NCBI RefSeq assembly: GCF_000196895.1
Contig: NC_014297.1
Coordinates: 868,001 to 932,000 of the forward strand
DNA length: 64,000 nt
Reading direction: 5' to 3'
Origin: Halalkalicoccus jeotgali B3
Lineage (GTDB): Archaea > Halobacteriota > Halobacteria > Halobacteriales > Halalkalicoccaceae
The position numbers were made by a program, and so were the translations under genes. The notes beneath the pieces are model-generated. The model did not search any database, had not been told where the DNA came from, and saw nothing but the letters and a program-made list of their open reading frames with translations. The first letter of the stretch is position 1. Each line of letters starts with the position of its first letter. Below, piece after piece: positions 42,408-51,029 of the stretch.

Positions 42408-43103
42408 GTGAATGAAAAACAACAAAATCGGCGATCTGTATTAAAATCAGCTGCGATAGGAATTAGTGCTGCAGGAAGCCTCCCTATACTGGGCGTACAG
42501 AAAGGCAAAGCCTCTCCTCAAACAGACTCCGAACGATCGGGCAATGACTCAGAGATGAGTCACGAGGTCGTTGACGAAGGCGATGAGTACCACATCGTTG
42601 CGGTTACGAAAGACGACGAAACAGAATATTATCGAGTAGACAAAAACACGGGTGCTGTCAGAGCCGTCTCAAGTGGTGGCATAAGCACGATGGGACACAA
42701 TGAGCTTATTTCCCGCTCCGATGTGCAGGTGAGACAATTTGGTTCCTGTGGCGGACACCTCTATCGAAATCACTACTACGTAGCTCTCTCGATCGAACTC
42801 GGCGAAACGTGGGACAGCATCACGGGAGGATCACTTGAGGCAGGAATTTGTGCGGTTCTTGGTGCCAAAGGCGGCATGGCTAGTGCTGCAGCTGGTGGCA
42901 TCGGGTGCTTCGTAATCGGCCGCCTCTTTCTTGACCACATTAATCCGTCCGGTAGTACCGGAACATGGGGAGCGTGGGACTGTCACCGTGGCTATTTAAA
43001 TTACGAAAACATCTGCCACGGAGTGACTAGCCAATACAGCGCAGGGCGATCGCAAGTCCCTTCATTGAAACTTGTTCCCGGCGTGCACTTCGAAGCGTTA
43101 TAA
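42408..43103 (+). CDS. Tat-exported Gly/Cys-rich protein (halocin-like candidate)
   Basis: 231 aa from GTG 42408 (GTG 42399 adds three residues). A Tat signal is clear: R8-R9-S-V-L-K followed by AAIGISAAGSLPILG, with a likely cut near A35. A charged pro-like region (about 36-110) precedes a C-terminal region with five cysteines (C114, C148, C167, C192, C203) and a Gly/Ala-rich hydrophobic stretch (about 142-173). This shape resembles halocin C8 precursors and hydrophobic bacteriocins, but no close match is recalled. The next gene, a membrane protein three bases away, would be the immunity partner. AT-rich codon use unlike its neighbours suggests transfer. Confidence 0.65.
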   Translation: MNEKQQNRRSVLKSAAIGISAAGSLPILGVQKGKASPQTDSERSGNDSEMSHEVVDEGDEYHIVAVTKDDETEYYRVDKNTGAVRAVSSGGISTMGHNELISRSDVQVRQFGSCGGHLYRNHYYVALSIELGETWDSITGGSLEAGICAVLGAKGGMASAAAGGIGCFVIGRLFLDHINPSGSTGTWGAWDCHRGYLNYENICHGVTSQYSAGRSQVPSLKLVPGVHFEAL

Positions 43104-43106
43104 CCA

Positions 43107-43409
43107 ATGAAACGGAGCGTAATCTTTCTCTGTACTATCGTTACCGTTTTGGCGGCCTACGGATGGCTTTCGACCGGGGCCAGCGTTCATGTCTTTCCGG
43201 CGATAGCCGGTATCGCTATGGCTCTCTCTGTCGCAGGTGTCGAATACACCTACCGGGGGATGCTTTCACAGAAGCTCACGGGAGCCGGGATCATCGTACT
43301 AATGCTGGTGCTTTTCACCGTATTCGATAACGGCGACAGTATCTTCTTCGCATTCGTCACCGCAGCAGTACTGTCGGTTTCTGTCTGCGTGCTATATCTT
43401 CTCGATTGA
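43107..43409 (+). CDS. Small four-helix membrane protein (immunity candidate)
   Basis: 100 aa, mostly hydrophobic: helices near 4-20, 26-44, 56-73 and 76-98. It starts three bases after the stop of the exported protein, so it is co-transcribed. Small polytopic proteins of this size protect producers of membrane-active peptides in many bacteriocin systems; that role is inferred here from context only. Other options are a processing or export helper. Lower GC than its flanks. Confidence 0.6.
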   Translation: MKRSVIFLCTIVTVLAAYGWLSTGASVHVFPAIAGIAMALSVAGVEYTYRGMLSQKLTGAGIIVLMLVLFTVFDNGDSIFFAFVTAAVLSVSVCVLYLLD

Positions 43410-43469
43410 CTCGGTTCGCTTGACTGGGGCCAAACTCCCTATCGATACTCTCTTTCGCGACACTCTCCG

Positions 43470-45227
43470 ATGACCCGTATGACCGAATACTTCGAAGTTC
43501 ACGGGCGCGACGGGGCCGCCCGGATCGGCGAACTACGCCTCGCCGACCCCCTCACGACGCCGGCGCTCGCGGACGATCACGTCGAGGACGCCGGGAGCCT
43601 CTGGGCCGCCGAGCGCGACCTGCCCGAGGGCCGCGACGACCGTGTGACGATCCTCCCCCATCGGGCGTTCCCGAGCGGCACCGCAGAAGAGGTCGAGGAC
43701 GCCTTCACCGTCGAGCATCCCGACGTCGAGTACCCGAGCGGGGCGGTCGTCTCGCCCGACACCGCCGGCGATTTCGGCGCGGACGCCTACGTCCTCTCGA
43801 CCGCACAGGGGAGCGTCGGCCACGCCAGCGCGCTCCGGGACGAGATCATCGAAACCAGACGGGCGATCCCCGCCGACACCGCACTCTATCTCTCCGGCGT
43901 CGCGACACCCCGAAACGCCGCGCTGCTGGCCTATCTCGGCATCGACCTCCTCGATTCGCACAAGGCGGTCGTGAAAGGCACGCAAGGGAAGTACCTCACG
44001 AGCGACGGCGAGCGGTTCCTCGAGGACCTCGAGGAGCTGCCGTGTGCCTGCTCGGCCTGTCAGCGCCCGATAGAGGCGTTCACCCGCGAGGACTGTGCCG
44101 AACACAACGAGAACGCCCTCCGTGCTGAGCTCGCGACCGTGCGCGAGCGGATCCGCGCGGGCCGGCTGCGCGATTACGTCGAGGGCCAGGCCCGCCACGC
44201 ACCGTGGCTGACCTCCCTCTTTCGGGAATTCGACGACGAGTGGGGATATCTGGAGGAACGGACCCCGATCTACCGGACCAGCGAGATCAGCGCGACGACC
44301 GACGACACCCTCCGGCGGGTCGAGATCCAGCGCTTTGCCGACCGGGTCACATCGAGCTATCGGAACCGGTTTGACAACCCGCTCGTCCTCGTGCCCTGCT
44401 CGGCCACGAAACCCTACAGCGAGTCCCAGAGCCACGGCCAGTTCCACGACGCGATCCAGTATCGCGCCCATCTGGTCTCGATGACCTCGCCCATCGGGGT
44501 CGTCCCTCAGGAGCTCGAAACCACCTACCCGGCCCAGCACTACGACACCGCCGTCACCGGGCGCTGGACCGAAACCGAGATCGCCTTCGTCGCCCGGGTG
44601 CTCCGCCGGTATCTCGAACGCAACGAGTACCCGAGAGTCATCGCCCACCTTCCCGAGGACTACCGCGAGATCATCGAGCGCGTCGAGCCCCACATCGACG
44701 CTGAGATCGAGTACACCGTCGAGGATCACCCCACCACGACGGACTCGATCGCGAACCTCATGCGGACGCTCGACGGCGAGCTCAAGTACGGCAAGCGCGA
44801 GCGCCAGCATAACACCGTAAAGGCCATCGCGGACTACCAGTTCGGCGAGGGCGCGGGCGAGGAACTCTTCCCCGATCTCTCTATTCAGAGCCGGTACCCG
44901 AAGTTCCGCGCGCATACGAGCGACGGCGAGCAACTCGCGGCGATGGTCCCCCAGTACGGAACCCTCGCGCTGACGCTTGCGGGGGCGCGGCGGTGGCTCG
45001 ACAGCGACGCCTCCACCAAACGCGTCGCAATCGACGGGTTCGTTCCCCACGGGAACGTCCTCGCGCCGGGCGTGCTGAACGCCGACCCGGAGATCCGGAC
45101 CGGCGACGAGGTCGTCGTCGAGGGCCCGAAGGCGTTCGCCGTCGGACGCGCGGAGATGTTCGGCCGCGAGATGGCCGAAAGCACCCGCGGGGTTGCGGTC
45201 GACGTCCGCCACGTCGAGGAGCGGTAG
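43470..45227 (+). CDS. arcS: Archaeosine synthase ArcS
   Basis: Acts after TgtA to convert preQ0-15 in tRNA to archaeosine; in the lysine-transfer model it attaches lysine to preQ0. 585 aa: TGT-like N-part that lacks the full active site, a CACSACQRPIEAF zinc motif, then the core motif VPCSATKPYSESQSH (C310, K314) and a C-terminal PUA domain (VAIDGFVPHGNVLAPGVLNAD). The neighbour tgtA makes the substrate; the AT-rich cassette between them is an insertion. Confidence 0.94.
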   Translation: MTRMTEYFEVHGRDGAARIGELRLADPLTTPALADDHVEDAGSLWAAERDLPEGRDDRVTILPHRAFPSGTAEEVEDAFTVEHPDVEYPSGAVVSPDTAGDFGADAYVLSTAQGSVGHASALRDEIIETRRAIPADTALYLSGVATPRNAALLAYLGIDLLDSHKAVVKGTQGKYLTSDGERFLEDLEELPCACSACQRPIEAFTREDCAEHNENALRAELATVRERIRAGRLRDYVEGQARHAPWLTSLFREFDDEWGYLEERTPIYRTSEISATTDDTLRRVEIQRFADRVTSSYRNRFDNPLVLVPCSATKPYSESQSHGQFHDAIQYRAHLVSMTSPIGVVPQELETTYPAQHYDTAVTGRWTETEIAFVARVLRRYLERNEYPRVIAHLPEDYREIIERVEPHIDAEIEYTVEDHPTTTDSIANLMRTLDGELKYGKRERQHNTVKAIADYQFGEGAGEELFPDLSIQSRYPKFRAHTSDGEQLAAMVPQYGTLALTLAGARRWLDSDASTKRVAIDGFVPHGNVLAPGVLNADPEIRTGDEVVVEGPKAFAVGRAEMFGREMAESTRGVAVDVRHVEER

Positions 45228-45261
45228 CGGGCTTTTTATCGGCGGCGTCCCATGCGCTCCC

Positions 45262-45645
45262 ATGGACGAGATCACGCTGGCGGTACCCCGCGAGCTCGGC
45301 GAGAGCCTGCCCGAGGACAGCGACGAGACGCTCGTAGCGATGCAACGCGAGATCGACCAGTACGAGGGCTACATCAACGGCGCGATCGGCGAGGGGGAAA
45401 GCGAGGCCGCGAGCGCCGCCGCGGACGTCATCGACCGCGTGGTCGAGCGCTGGGAGCAGTACGACGAGTACATCGTCGAGCTACGGGCATGGGGCCAGTC
45501 CTCGATCTACGCGGAGGTGTGGTGTGACTTCCAGTACGCGCTGATCCAGCAGCTCTACGACCACGAGGAACTGGCCGAGGCGCTCGATCAGGAGCGCCAC
45601 GCCCGTCTCGTGGACGACGGGATCCGGTTGAGCGACGCGGTATGA
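45262..45645 (+). CDS. Conserved helical protein, unknown function
   Basis: 127 aa, from ATG 45262 (MDEITLAVPRELGES). Almost all helical and acidic, with WEQYDEYIVELRAWGQSS and SIYAEVWCDFQYALIQQLYD. Not recognised. Coupled by ATGA overlap to a membrane protein gene, so the two may work together. Upstream frame extension rejected as antisense/low-complexity. Confidence 0.65.
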   Translation: MDEITLAVPRELGESLPEDSDETLVAMQREIDQYEGYINGAIGEGESEAASAAADVIDRVVERWEQYDEYIVELRAWGQSSIYAEVWCDFQYALIQQLYDHEELAEALDQERHARLVDDGIRLSDAV

Positions 45646-46079
45646 GCGACGAGGACCCGGCGTACGCTCGAAAGCCCCGTTCGCGGAGCGGGGCCGATCG
45701 GGCGATAGACGGCGGGGCGGTCGCCGCGGGCCTCTGTTTCGGCGTGTTCGCCACCTTCGTCTCGATCGTCGGGCCCCTCTCAGGGGCGGCCCGCCTCTCG
45801 GTCACCGCGCTCTGTCTGGTCTGTGGCGGGCTCGCGGCGGGCTATCTGACCCGACCGACCGCAAGCGGCGCGCTTCAGGGGGCGCTAGTAGTGTGTTCGA
45901 CCGCAGGGCTGATGGCCGCCGTTTCGATGTCGATGACCTACGGGCTCGGCTCGCCGCGACGGGTCCCGCTCGTTCTGGCCTACGAGACGCTCGCGCCACC
46001 GGCGTTCGCCGCGCTCGGCACGCTCGCGGTGTGTCTCGGGGCGCTCAGCGGCACACTCGGGGTCGGACTGCGGGGTTGA
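45642..46079 (+). CDS. Small polytopic membrane protein
   Basis: 145 aa with four TM helices (about 25-47, 52-70, 78-98, 115-140); soluble start MSDEDPAYARKPRSRSG. Family resembles haloarchaeal DUF5518-type four-helix proteins but is not clearly assigned. Its start overlaps the stop of the preceding gene by four bases. Confidence 0.7.
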   Translation: MSDEDPAYARKPRSRSGADRAIDGGAVAAGLCFGVFATFVSIVGPLSGAARLSVTALCLVCGGLAAGYLTRPTASGALQGALVVCSTAGLMAAVSMSMTYGLGSPRRVPLVLAYETLAPPAFAALGTLAVCLGALSGTLGVGLRG

Positions 46080-46141
46080 CGTTCGATACGGCCCGCCGGG
46101 CGACTGTCAGTATTTATACCGCGTGCGTCCGTTCCACCGGT

Positions 46142-46429
46142 ATGAACCTCGAGCTGCGCTCGTTTGCCACCTTCCGGGAGGCGATCGGTCAGAAGACGAT
46201 CGAACGCGATTACGAGGAGGGCGCCACCGTGGGGGCGGTCCTCGCGGATCTCGAATCGGAGTTCGACGGGCTGGAGGGACGACTGCTCGACGAGGACGGG
46301 GCGATCCAGCCCCAGCTCTCGATCCTGAAGAACGGTCGGGACGTGACCCACGCACAGGGTCCCGAGACGCCGCTCGAAGCGGGCGATACGCTGAGTCTGT
46401 TCCCGCCGGTCGCCGGGGGGTCGGCGTGA
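46142..46429 (+). CDS. SAMP3/MoaD-like ubiquitin-fold protein with GGSA end
   Basis: 95 aa beta-grasp protein of the MoaD/ThiS/SAMP class, with MNLELRSFATFREAIGQK and the C-terminal LSLFPPVAGG. These are activated at a C-terminal diglycine and serve as sulfur carriers (molybdopterin, thiolated tRNA) or protein modifiers. Here Ser-Ala follow the GG, so a protease would have to trim them first. The stop overlaps the GTG start of the next gene. Similarity is strongest, from memory, to SAMP3. Confidence 0.88.
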   Translation: MNLELRSFATFREAIGQKTIERDYEEGATVGAVLADLESEFDGLEGRLLDEDGAIQPQLSILKNGRDVTHAQGPETPLEAGDTLSLFPPVAGGSA

Positions 46430-46680
46430 GGACGGAACGCTCCTTTCGGGGGATCAGCCAGCGACTCGCCCGTCACTACCTCTCGAACCTCGGCGGGACA
46501 GTCGAGAGCGACGACCGGGTCGTCGGCGAGAGCTGGGAGGCGAGTCTCTCCTCGCAGAAGGTCTCGATCGGTCCGAGCCTCTCGCTGACGGAGGTGACGA
46601 TCGTCTTCGAGGGCGAGGAAGAGACCCTCGAACCGCTGATCGAGGACTTCGCCCAGAAGGCGATGCGCGCGGGGGGATGA
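46426..46680 (+). CDS. MoaD-related C-terminal-domain protein
   Basis: 84 aa from GTG 46426 (MRTERSFRGISQRLARHYLSNLGG). Beta-rich, with TVESDDRVVGESWEASLSSQ and SLTEVTIVFEGEEETLEPLIEDF. In other genomes this type is the extra C-terminal domain of MoaD-related proteins (DUF1952-like), here a separate gene. It overlaps the upstream SAMP/MoaD-like gene and the next gene at both ends, so all three are coupled. A role as a partner of the modifier is inferred. Confidence 0.7.
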   Translation: MRTERSFRGISQRLARHYLSNLGGTVESDDRVVGESWEASLSSQKVSIGPSLSLTEVTIVFEGEEETLEPLIEDFAQKAMRAGG

Positions 46681-47036
46681 GCCACCCGATCGACGGACAA
46701 GTGGTGTTGCTCGCCGCCGCGAAAGCCAGCGTCGCCGGGAACCGCCTCCCGGGGCTCCTCGAGCGGGCGCAGTCGAAACTGGAGCCCGACCTCGGGACCT
46801 ACCGGCGGCGCTACGAACTCGCCGTCGAGACCGACGACGCCTGCTGTTTTTTCGTCCCCGCCGATCACTGGGAGACGGTCGGGGCCGACCTCGGGCTGGA
46901 ACGACGCGAGTACCGGGCGATCCAGCGGACCCACGAGGAACAACTGCTTCGCCTCGGCAAGCGCGAGGACCGCCGCGCGGAGTTCGAGACCGCCCTCGAG
47001 GTTCGCTCGGCCGCCGTGGTCGGGACGCGAAAGTGA
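46677..47036 (+). CDS. Conserved hypothetical protein before xpb
   Basis: 119 aa, starting MSHPIDGQVVLLAAAKASVAGN. Mixed alpha/beta; the second half is a charged helix (EEQLLRLGKREDRRAEFETAL). Not recognised. Translationally coupled to the MoaD-related gene by ATGA overlap and 35 bases before xpb. Context suggests a link either to the SAMP system or to the repair helicase; neither is shown. Confidence 0.65.
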   Translation: MSHPIDGQVVLLAAAKASVAGNRLPGLLERAQSKLEPDLGTYRRRYELAVETDDACCFFVPADHWETVGADLGLERREYRAIQRTHEEQLLRLGKREDRRAEFETALEVRSAAVVGTRK

Positions 47037-47071
47037 AAGCCGTTTAGCTTCCGCTCTCCTACTGGCGGCCA

Positions 47072-48871
47072 GTGACCGACGACACGCTCGAGGACTTTTA
47101 CGACGCGATCCAGGACCTGGGTCATCCGGTTCTCACCGCCGAGGAACTCGCCCGCGCCCTCGACTGTTCCCAGGAGGAGGCCGACCGTCGCCTCTCCGAG
47201 CTCGCGGGGGTCGGACTGGTGGGTCGGCGGGACGTCGAGCGCGATCCCGTCGTCTGGTACCCCAAAGAGTGGGACCAACAGGCGAGACGCGAGCGGGTCG
47301 TCACCTTCCCGAACCGTCGCGAGTTCGTCGTCTCGCATCCCGAGCAGTTCACCCGCGCCCGGCTCTCGACGTTCGCCCATCTGATCGACACGAACGGGTC
47401 GGGTGACGCGCTGTATCGGATCCGCGAGGAGGACGTCTGGGGGGCGCCCTACGACGATCTGGCCGACCTGCTTCTTGCGCTGCGGCGGGTGACGGGCGAG
47501 CGCCACGAGAGCCTCGAGGAGTGGATCACCCGCCAGTGGAAGCGCGCACGGCAGTTCGTCCTCAGAACTCACGAGGACGGATACACCGTCCTCGAGGCCG
47601 ACAGCGAGAGCCTGATGGGCAACGTCGCCCGGCAGGTGCTCGGCGAGGACCAGCTCCACGCGCCGATTTCCGACACCGAAAGCTGGGTGCGCGAGGGGAG
47701 CGAGGGCGAGATCAAGCGCCTGCTGTACGACGAGGGCTACCCCGTCCGGGACGCCCGCGATCTGGACACGGGCGATCCCCTCGAAATCGAGCTTTCGCTC
47801 GAGCTACGTGAGTACCAACGGGAGTGGGTGGAGCGGTTCACAAAGCAAAAGGCCGGCGTGCTGGTCGGCCCGCCGGGAAGCGGCAAGACGGTCGCGGGGA
47901 TGGGTGCGATGGCCGCGGTCGGCGGCGAGACCCTCGTTCTTGTTCCCTCCCGGGAACTCGCGGCCCAGTGGCGCGAGTCGCTGCTCGAATCGACATCCCT
48001 CTCGGCCGCGGAGATCGGCGAGTATCACGGCGGGAAAAAGGAGATCCGCCCGGTGACCATCGCGACCTACCAGACGGCGGGGATGGAACGGCACCGCCGG
48101 CTGTTCGACGAACGGCGGTGGGGGTTGATCATCTACGACGAGGCCCACCACATCCCCAGCCCCGTGTTCCGTCGGAGTGCGGACCTCCAGTCGAAACACC
48201 GACTGGGGCTGTCTGCGACCCCGGTCAGGGAGAGCGACGACGAGGTTGAGATCTTCACGCTGATCGGTCCGCCCATCGGCACTGACTGGTCGGCGCTGTT
48301 CGAGGCGGGCTACGTGATGGAGCCCGACGTCGAGATCCGCTACGTCCCCTGGAGAAACGAGGCCGCCGAATCCGAGTACGCGAGCGCCGTCGGCCACGAG
48401 CGCCGCCAGGTCGCCGCCTCGAACCCCGCGAAGCTCGACGAGATCCGTCGCTTGCTCGAGGCCCACGCCGGTGAGAAGACGCTGATCTTCGTCGATTGGA
48501 TCGATCAGGGCGAGGCCTACGCCGAGGACCTCGAAATCCCGTTCTTGAGCGGACAGACCCGGTACGCGAAACGCGAACGCCTGCTCTCCGAATTTCGTCA
48601 CGGCACCCGGGAGGTCCTGTTGGTCTCGCGGGTCGGCGACGAGGGGATCGACCTGCCGGCGGCGACCGTCGCCATCGTCGCCTCCGGGTTGGGCGGCTCC
48701 CGGCGCCAGGGCTCCCAGCGTGCGGGTCGGACGATGCGTCCCGTCGGTGGCGCGCAGGTCTACATGCTCGCGACCCGTGGCACCGAGGAGGAGGAGTTCG
48801 TCCGCGACCAGTTGCGCCACCTCCAACGTAAGGGCGTAAACGTCATCGAGGCGGACGCCGAGACCGCCTGA
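47072..48871 (+). CDS. XPB/Rad25 DNA repair helicase
   Basis: Superfamily 2 helicase of nucleotide-excision repair/TFIIH type. 599 aa from GTG 47072: an N-terminal damage-recognition region, then Walker A GPPGSGKTVAGMG, motif II DEAHH, motif III-like GLSATPVR, a RED-like position, and motif VI region GSQRAGRTMRP. This archaeal type differs from the bacterial one. Haloarchaeal xpb is constitutive as far as known. Follows the MoaD-type operon. Confidence 0.92.
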   Translation: MTDDTLEDFYDAIQDLGHPVLTAEELARALDCSQEEADRRLSELAGVGLVGRRDVERDPVVWYPKEWDQQARRERVVTFPNRREFVVSHPEQFTRARLSTFAHLIDTNGSGDALYRIREEDVWGAPYDDLADLLLALRRVTGERHESLEEWITRQWKRARQFVLRTHEDGYTVLEADSESLMGNVARQVLGEDQLHAPISDTESWVREGSEGEIKRLLYDEGYPVRDARDLDTGDPLEIELSLELREYQREWVERFTKQKAGVLVGPPGSGKTVAGMGAMAAVGGETLVLVPSRELAAQWRESLLESTSLSAAEIGEYHGGKKEIRPVTIATYQTAGMERHRRLFDERRWGLIIYDEAHHIPSPVFRRSADLQSKHRLGLSATPVRESDDEVEIFTLIGPPIGTDWSALFEAGYVMEPDVEIRYVPWRNEAAESEYASAVGHERRQVAASNPAKLDEIRRLLEAHAGEKTLIFVDWIDQGEAYAEDLEIPFLSGQTRYAKRERLLSEFRHGTREVLLVSRVGDEGIDLPAATVAIVASGLGGSRRQGSQRAGRTMRPVGGAQVYMLATRGTEEEEFVRDQLRHLQRKGVNVIEADAETA

Positions 48872-48916
48872 GGTGGATCACGAAGGTTTTACTCGCGTAC
48901 CCAGTAGTTCCGGGCG

Positions 48917-51028
48917 ATGTTCGAGAACGCGGCGGGCGTCGGACTCCTCCACGTCGGCGAACGCTCCCCCGAGCAGCGGGCGGCCCACGAGTGGTGTCGA
49001 GCCGCCGCGACGGCCGCCGATCCCGTCGACCCCACCGCCGAGTCGCTCGACCCGGCCCGCCACGACGTCCTGTGGTGGCACCGGTCCGAGCCGGTCGAGG
49101 CGCTCTCCGCGAACGCCCGCGAGTCGATCCGCTCGTACCTCAGCGACGGGGGCGGCCTGTTTTTGAGCCTGCAGGCCCTGACGGCCGTGCCCGCGCTCGG
49201 AATCGACCCCGTCGGTCCGGACGCAGTCGGGATCGAGGACCCCGACGAGCCGATCGGGTATCTCGCAAAGCGCCTTCACCGGGAGCACCCGATCTTCGAG
49301 GGCTTCGACGACCTCCGGATCCACACCGCCGCCCCCGGCGAACAGCCCTTCGCGCGCTACGTCGAGGTCCTCCCCGAGCGCGGCGAGGTGCTCTCGGCGC
49401 TGGTCCACGGGGCCGACGACGCCGTCCGCGACCTGCCGCTCGTCTCTTGGCGCGTGGGTGAGGGACGGGTGATCGGCGCCGGCAGCGCGCTTCGTTTCGG
49501 CGGTCACGCCGAGGGCGCCACGGCGACCGCCAGCTCGCGGCTGGTCGGCAACGTCCTCGGGACGCTCGCCGAGGGCGACGTGCCGGGGCGCCCTCACGAT
49601 AGCGCCGCCCTCGCTCGGTTTCGCGAGGAGCTCTCCGAGGATCCAAACCGACCGCGTTATCACCTCACGCCGCCCGCGAACTGGCTCAACGATCCCAACG
49701 GGCTGATCCGGTGGAACGGCCGGTATCACGTCTTCTACCAGTACAACCCCGCCGGTCCCATGCACGGGACGATCCACTGGGGCCACGCCACGAGCGAGGA
49801 TCTGGTCCGCTGGGAAGACGAGCCGGTCGCCTTATCACCCTCGCCCGAGGGCCCCGATCGGGACGGCTGCTGGTCGGGCTGTGCGGTCGACGACGACGGG
49901 ACCGCGACGCTGTTTTACACCGGCGGCAGGGGAGCGATCCAGCTTCCCTGCCGGGCGAGTGCGACCGACCCCGATCTCAGGACGTGGGCGAAAGACCCCG
50001 ACAACCCCGTGATCGAGCAGGTCCCCGAGAACGTCGTCGGCTCCGAACACTGGGAGGCGGAGTTTCGCGATCACTGCATCTGGTTCGAGGACGGGCTGTG
50101 GCACCACCTGATCGGCTCCGGGCTCGCGGACGCCGGCGGGGCGGTCTTTCGGTACACCTCGCCGGACCTGCGCGAGTGGGAGTACGCCGGCCCGATCCTG
50201 GTCGGTACCGGCGAGACCGGCGGGATGTGGGAGTGTCCAGAACTGTTGGATCTGGGCGAGCGCCGCCTGCTTCACGTCTCGAACTACGAGGAGGTTATCT
50301 CGTTTCTCGGTCAGTTCGAGGACGGCCAGTTCCACGTCGAGAGCGAGGAGCGTCTCGACCACGGCGACTTCTACGCCCCCCAGTCGCTCGTCGACGACGG
50401 GCGGGCGCTCACGTGGGGTTGGCTCCCCGAGGCGCGCGACGAGCGCGCCCAGTGGGACGCCGGCTGGTCCGGTGTGCTCTCGTTGCCCCGCGAACTCGCC
50501 TTCGAGGAGGGCCACCTGCGCCAGCGCCCGGCCCCCGAACTCGAAGCGCTCCGGACGACCCACACCTGCCGCGGGATCCACGTTTCCGATGGCGAGCGCT
50601 CGCTCGAACTCTCGGGACGCCATCTCGAACTCGACGCGACGATCCACGCCGAGGACGCGGACGAGGTCGAACTCGCGGTCCTTGAATCACCCGACGGCGT
50701 CGAGCGCACGCCGATCCGTCTGACCGACGAGGAGCTACGCCTCGAGCGCGCCCCATCGAGTCTCGACGACCGGGTGACGACGGAGGCCCAGCACATGCCG
50801 GTCGGGGATCTAGAGCGTCCGCTCTCGGTTCGCGCGTTCGTCGACGGCTCGGTCGTCGAACTGTTCGTCAACGAGCGCCGATGTCTGACGAGTCGTGTGT
50901 ATCCGACCCGCGAGGACAGCGTCGGCGTCTCGCTGGCCGCTCACGGTGGCTCCGCGCGGGTCGAACTCGATGCCTGGACGCTCGGATCGGCGTGGAACGC
51001 GAACCGAGCGCGCTCGCCGACCCGGTAG
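48917..51028 (+). CDS. GH32 fructan/sucrose hydrolase with N-terminal extra domain
   Basis: Hydrolyses beta-fructosides (sucrose, levan, inulin). 703 aa. Residues 1 to about 215 are an alpha/beta domain like the ThuA/GATase or DUF4960 domains that precede some GH32 enzymes. GH32 core: nucleophile D259 in WLNDPNG, transition-state Asp D385 in FRDH (usually RDP), acid/base E439 in WECPE. A beta-sandwich ends the protein (about 570-690). No signal peptide, so it appears intracellular. Convergent with the GH68 gene (one base apart). Confidence 0.92.
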   Translation: MFENAAGVGLLHVGERSPEQRAAHEWCRAAATAADPVDPTAESLDPARHDVLWWHRSEPVEALSANARESIRSYLSDGGGLFLSLQALTAVPALGIDPVGPDAVGIEDPDEPIGYLAKRLHREHPIFEGFDDLRIHTAAPGEQPFARYVEVLPERGEVLSALVHGADDAVRDLPLVSWRVGEGRVIGAGSALRFGGHAEGATATASSRLVGNVLGTLAEGDVPGRPHDSAALARFREELSEDPNRPRYHLTPPANWLNDPNGLIRWNGRYHVFYQYNPAGPMHGTIHWGHATSEDLVRWEDEPVALSPSPEGPDRDGCWSGCAVDDDGTATLFYTGGRGAIQLPCRASATDPDLRTWAKDPDNPVIEQVPENVVGSEHWEAEFRDHCIWFEDGLWHHLIGSGLADAGGAVFRYTSPDLREWEYAGPILVGTGETGGMWECPELLDLGERRLLHVSNYEEVISFLGQFEDGQFHVESEERLDHGDFYAPQSLVDDGRALTWGWLPEARDERAQWDAGWSGVLSLPRELAFEEGHLRQRPAPELEALRTTHTCRGIHVSDGERSLELSGRHLELDATIHAEDADEVELAVLESPDGVERTPIRLTDEELRLERAPSSLDDRVTTEAQHMPVGDLERPLSVRAFVDGSVVELFVNERRCLTSRVYPTREDSVGVSLAAHGGSARVELDAWTLGSAWNANRARSPTR

Positions 51029-51029
51029 A

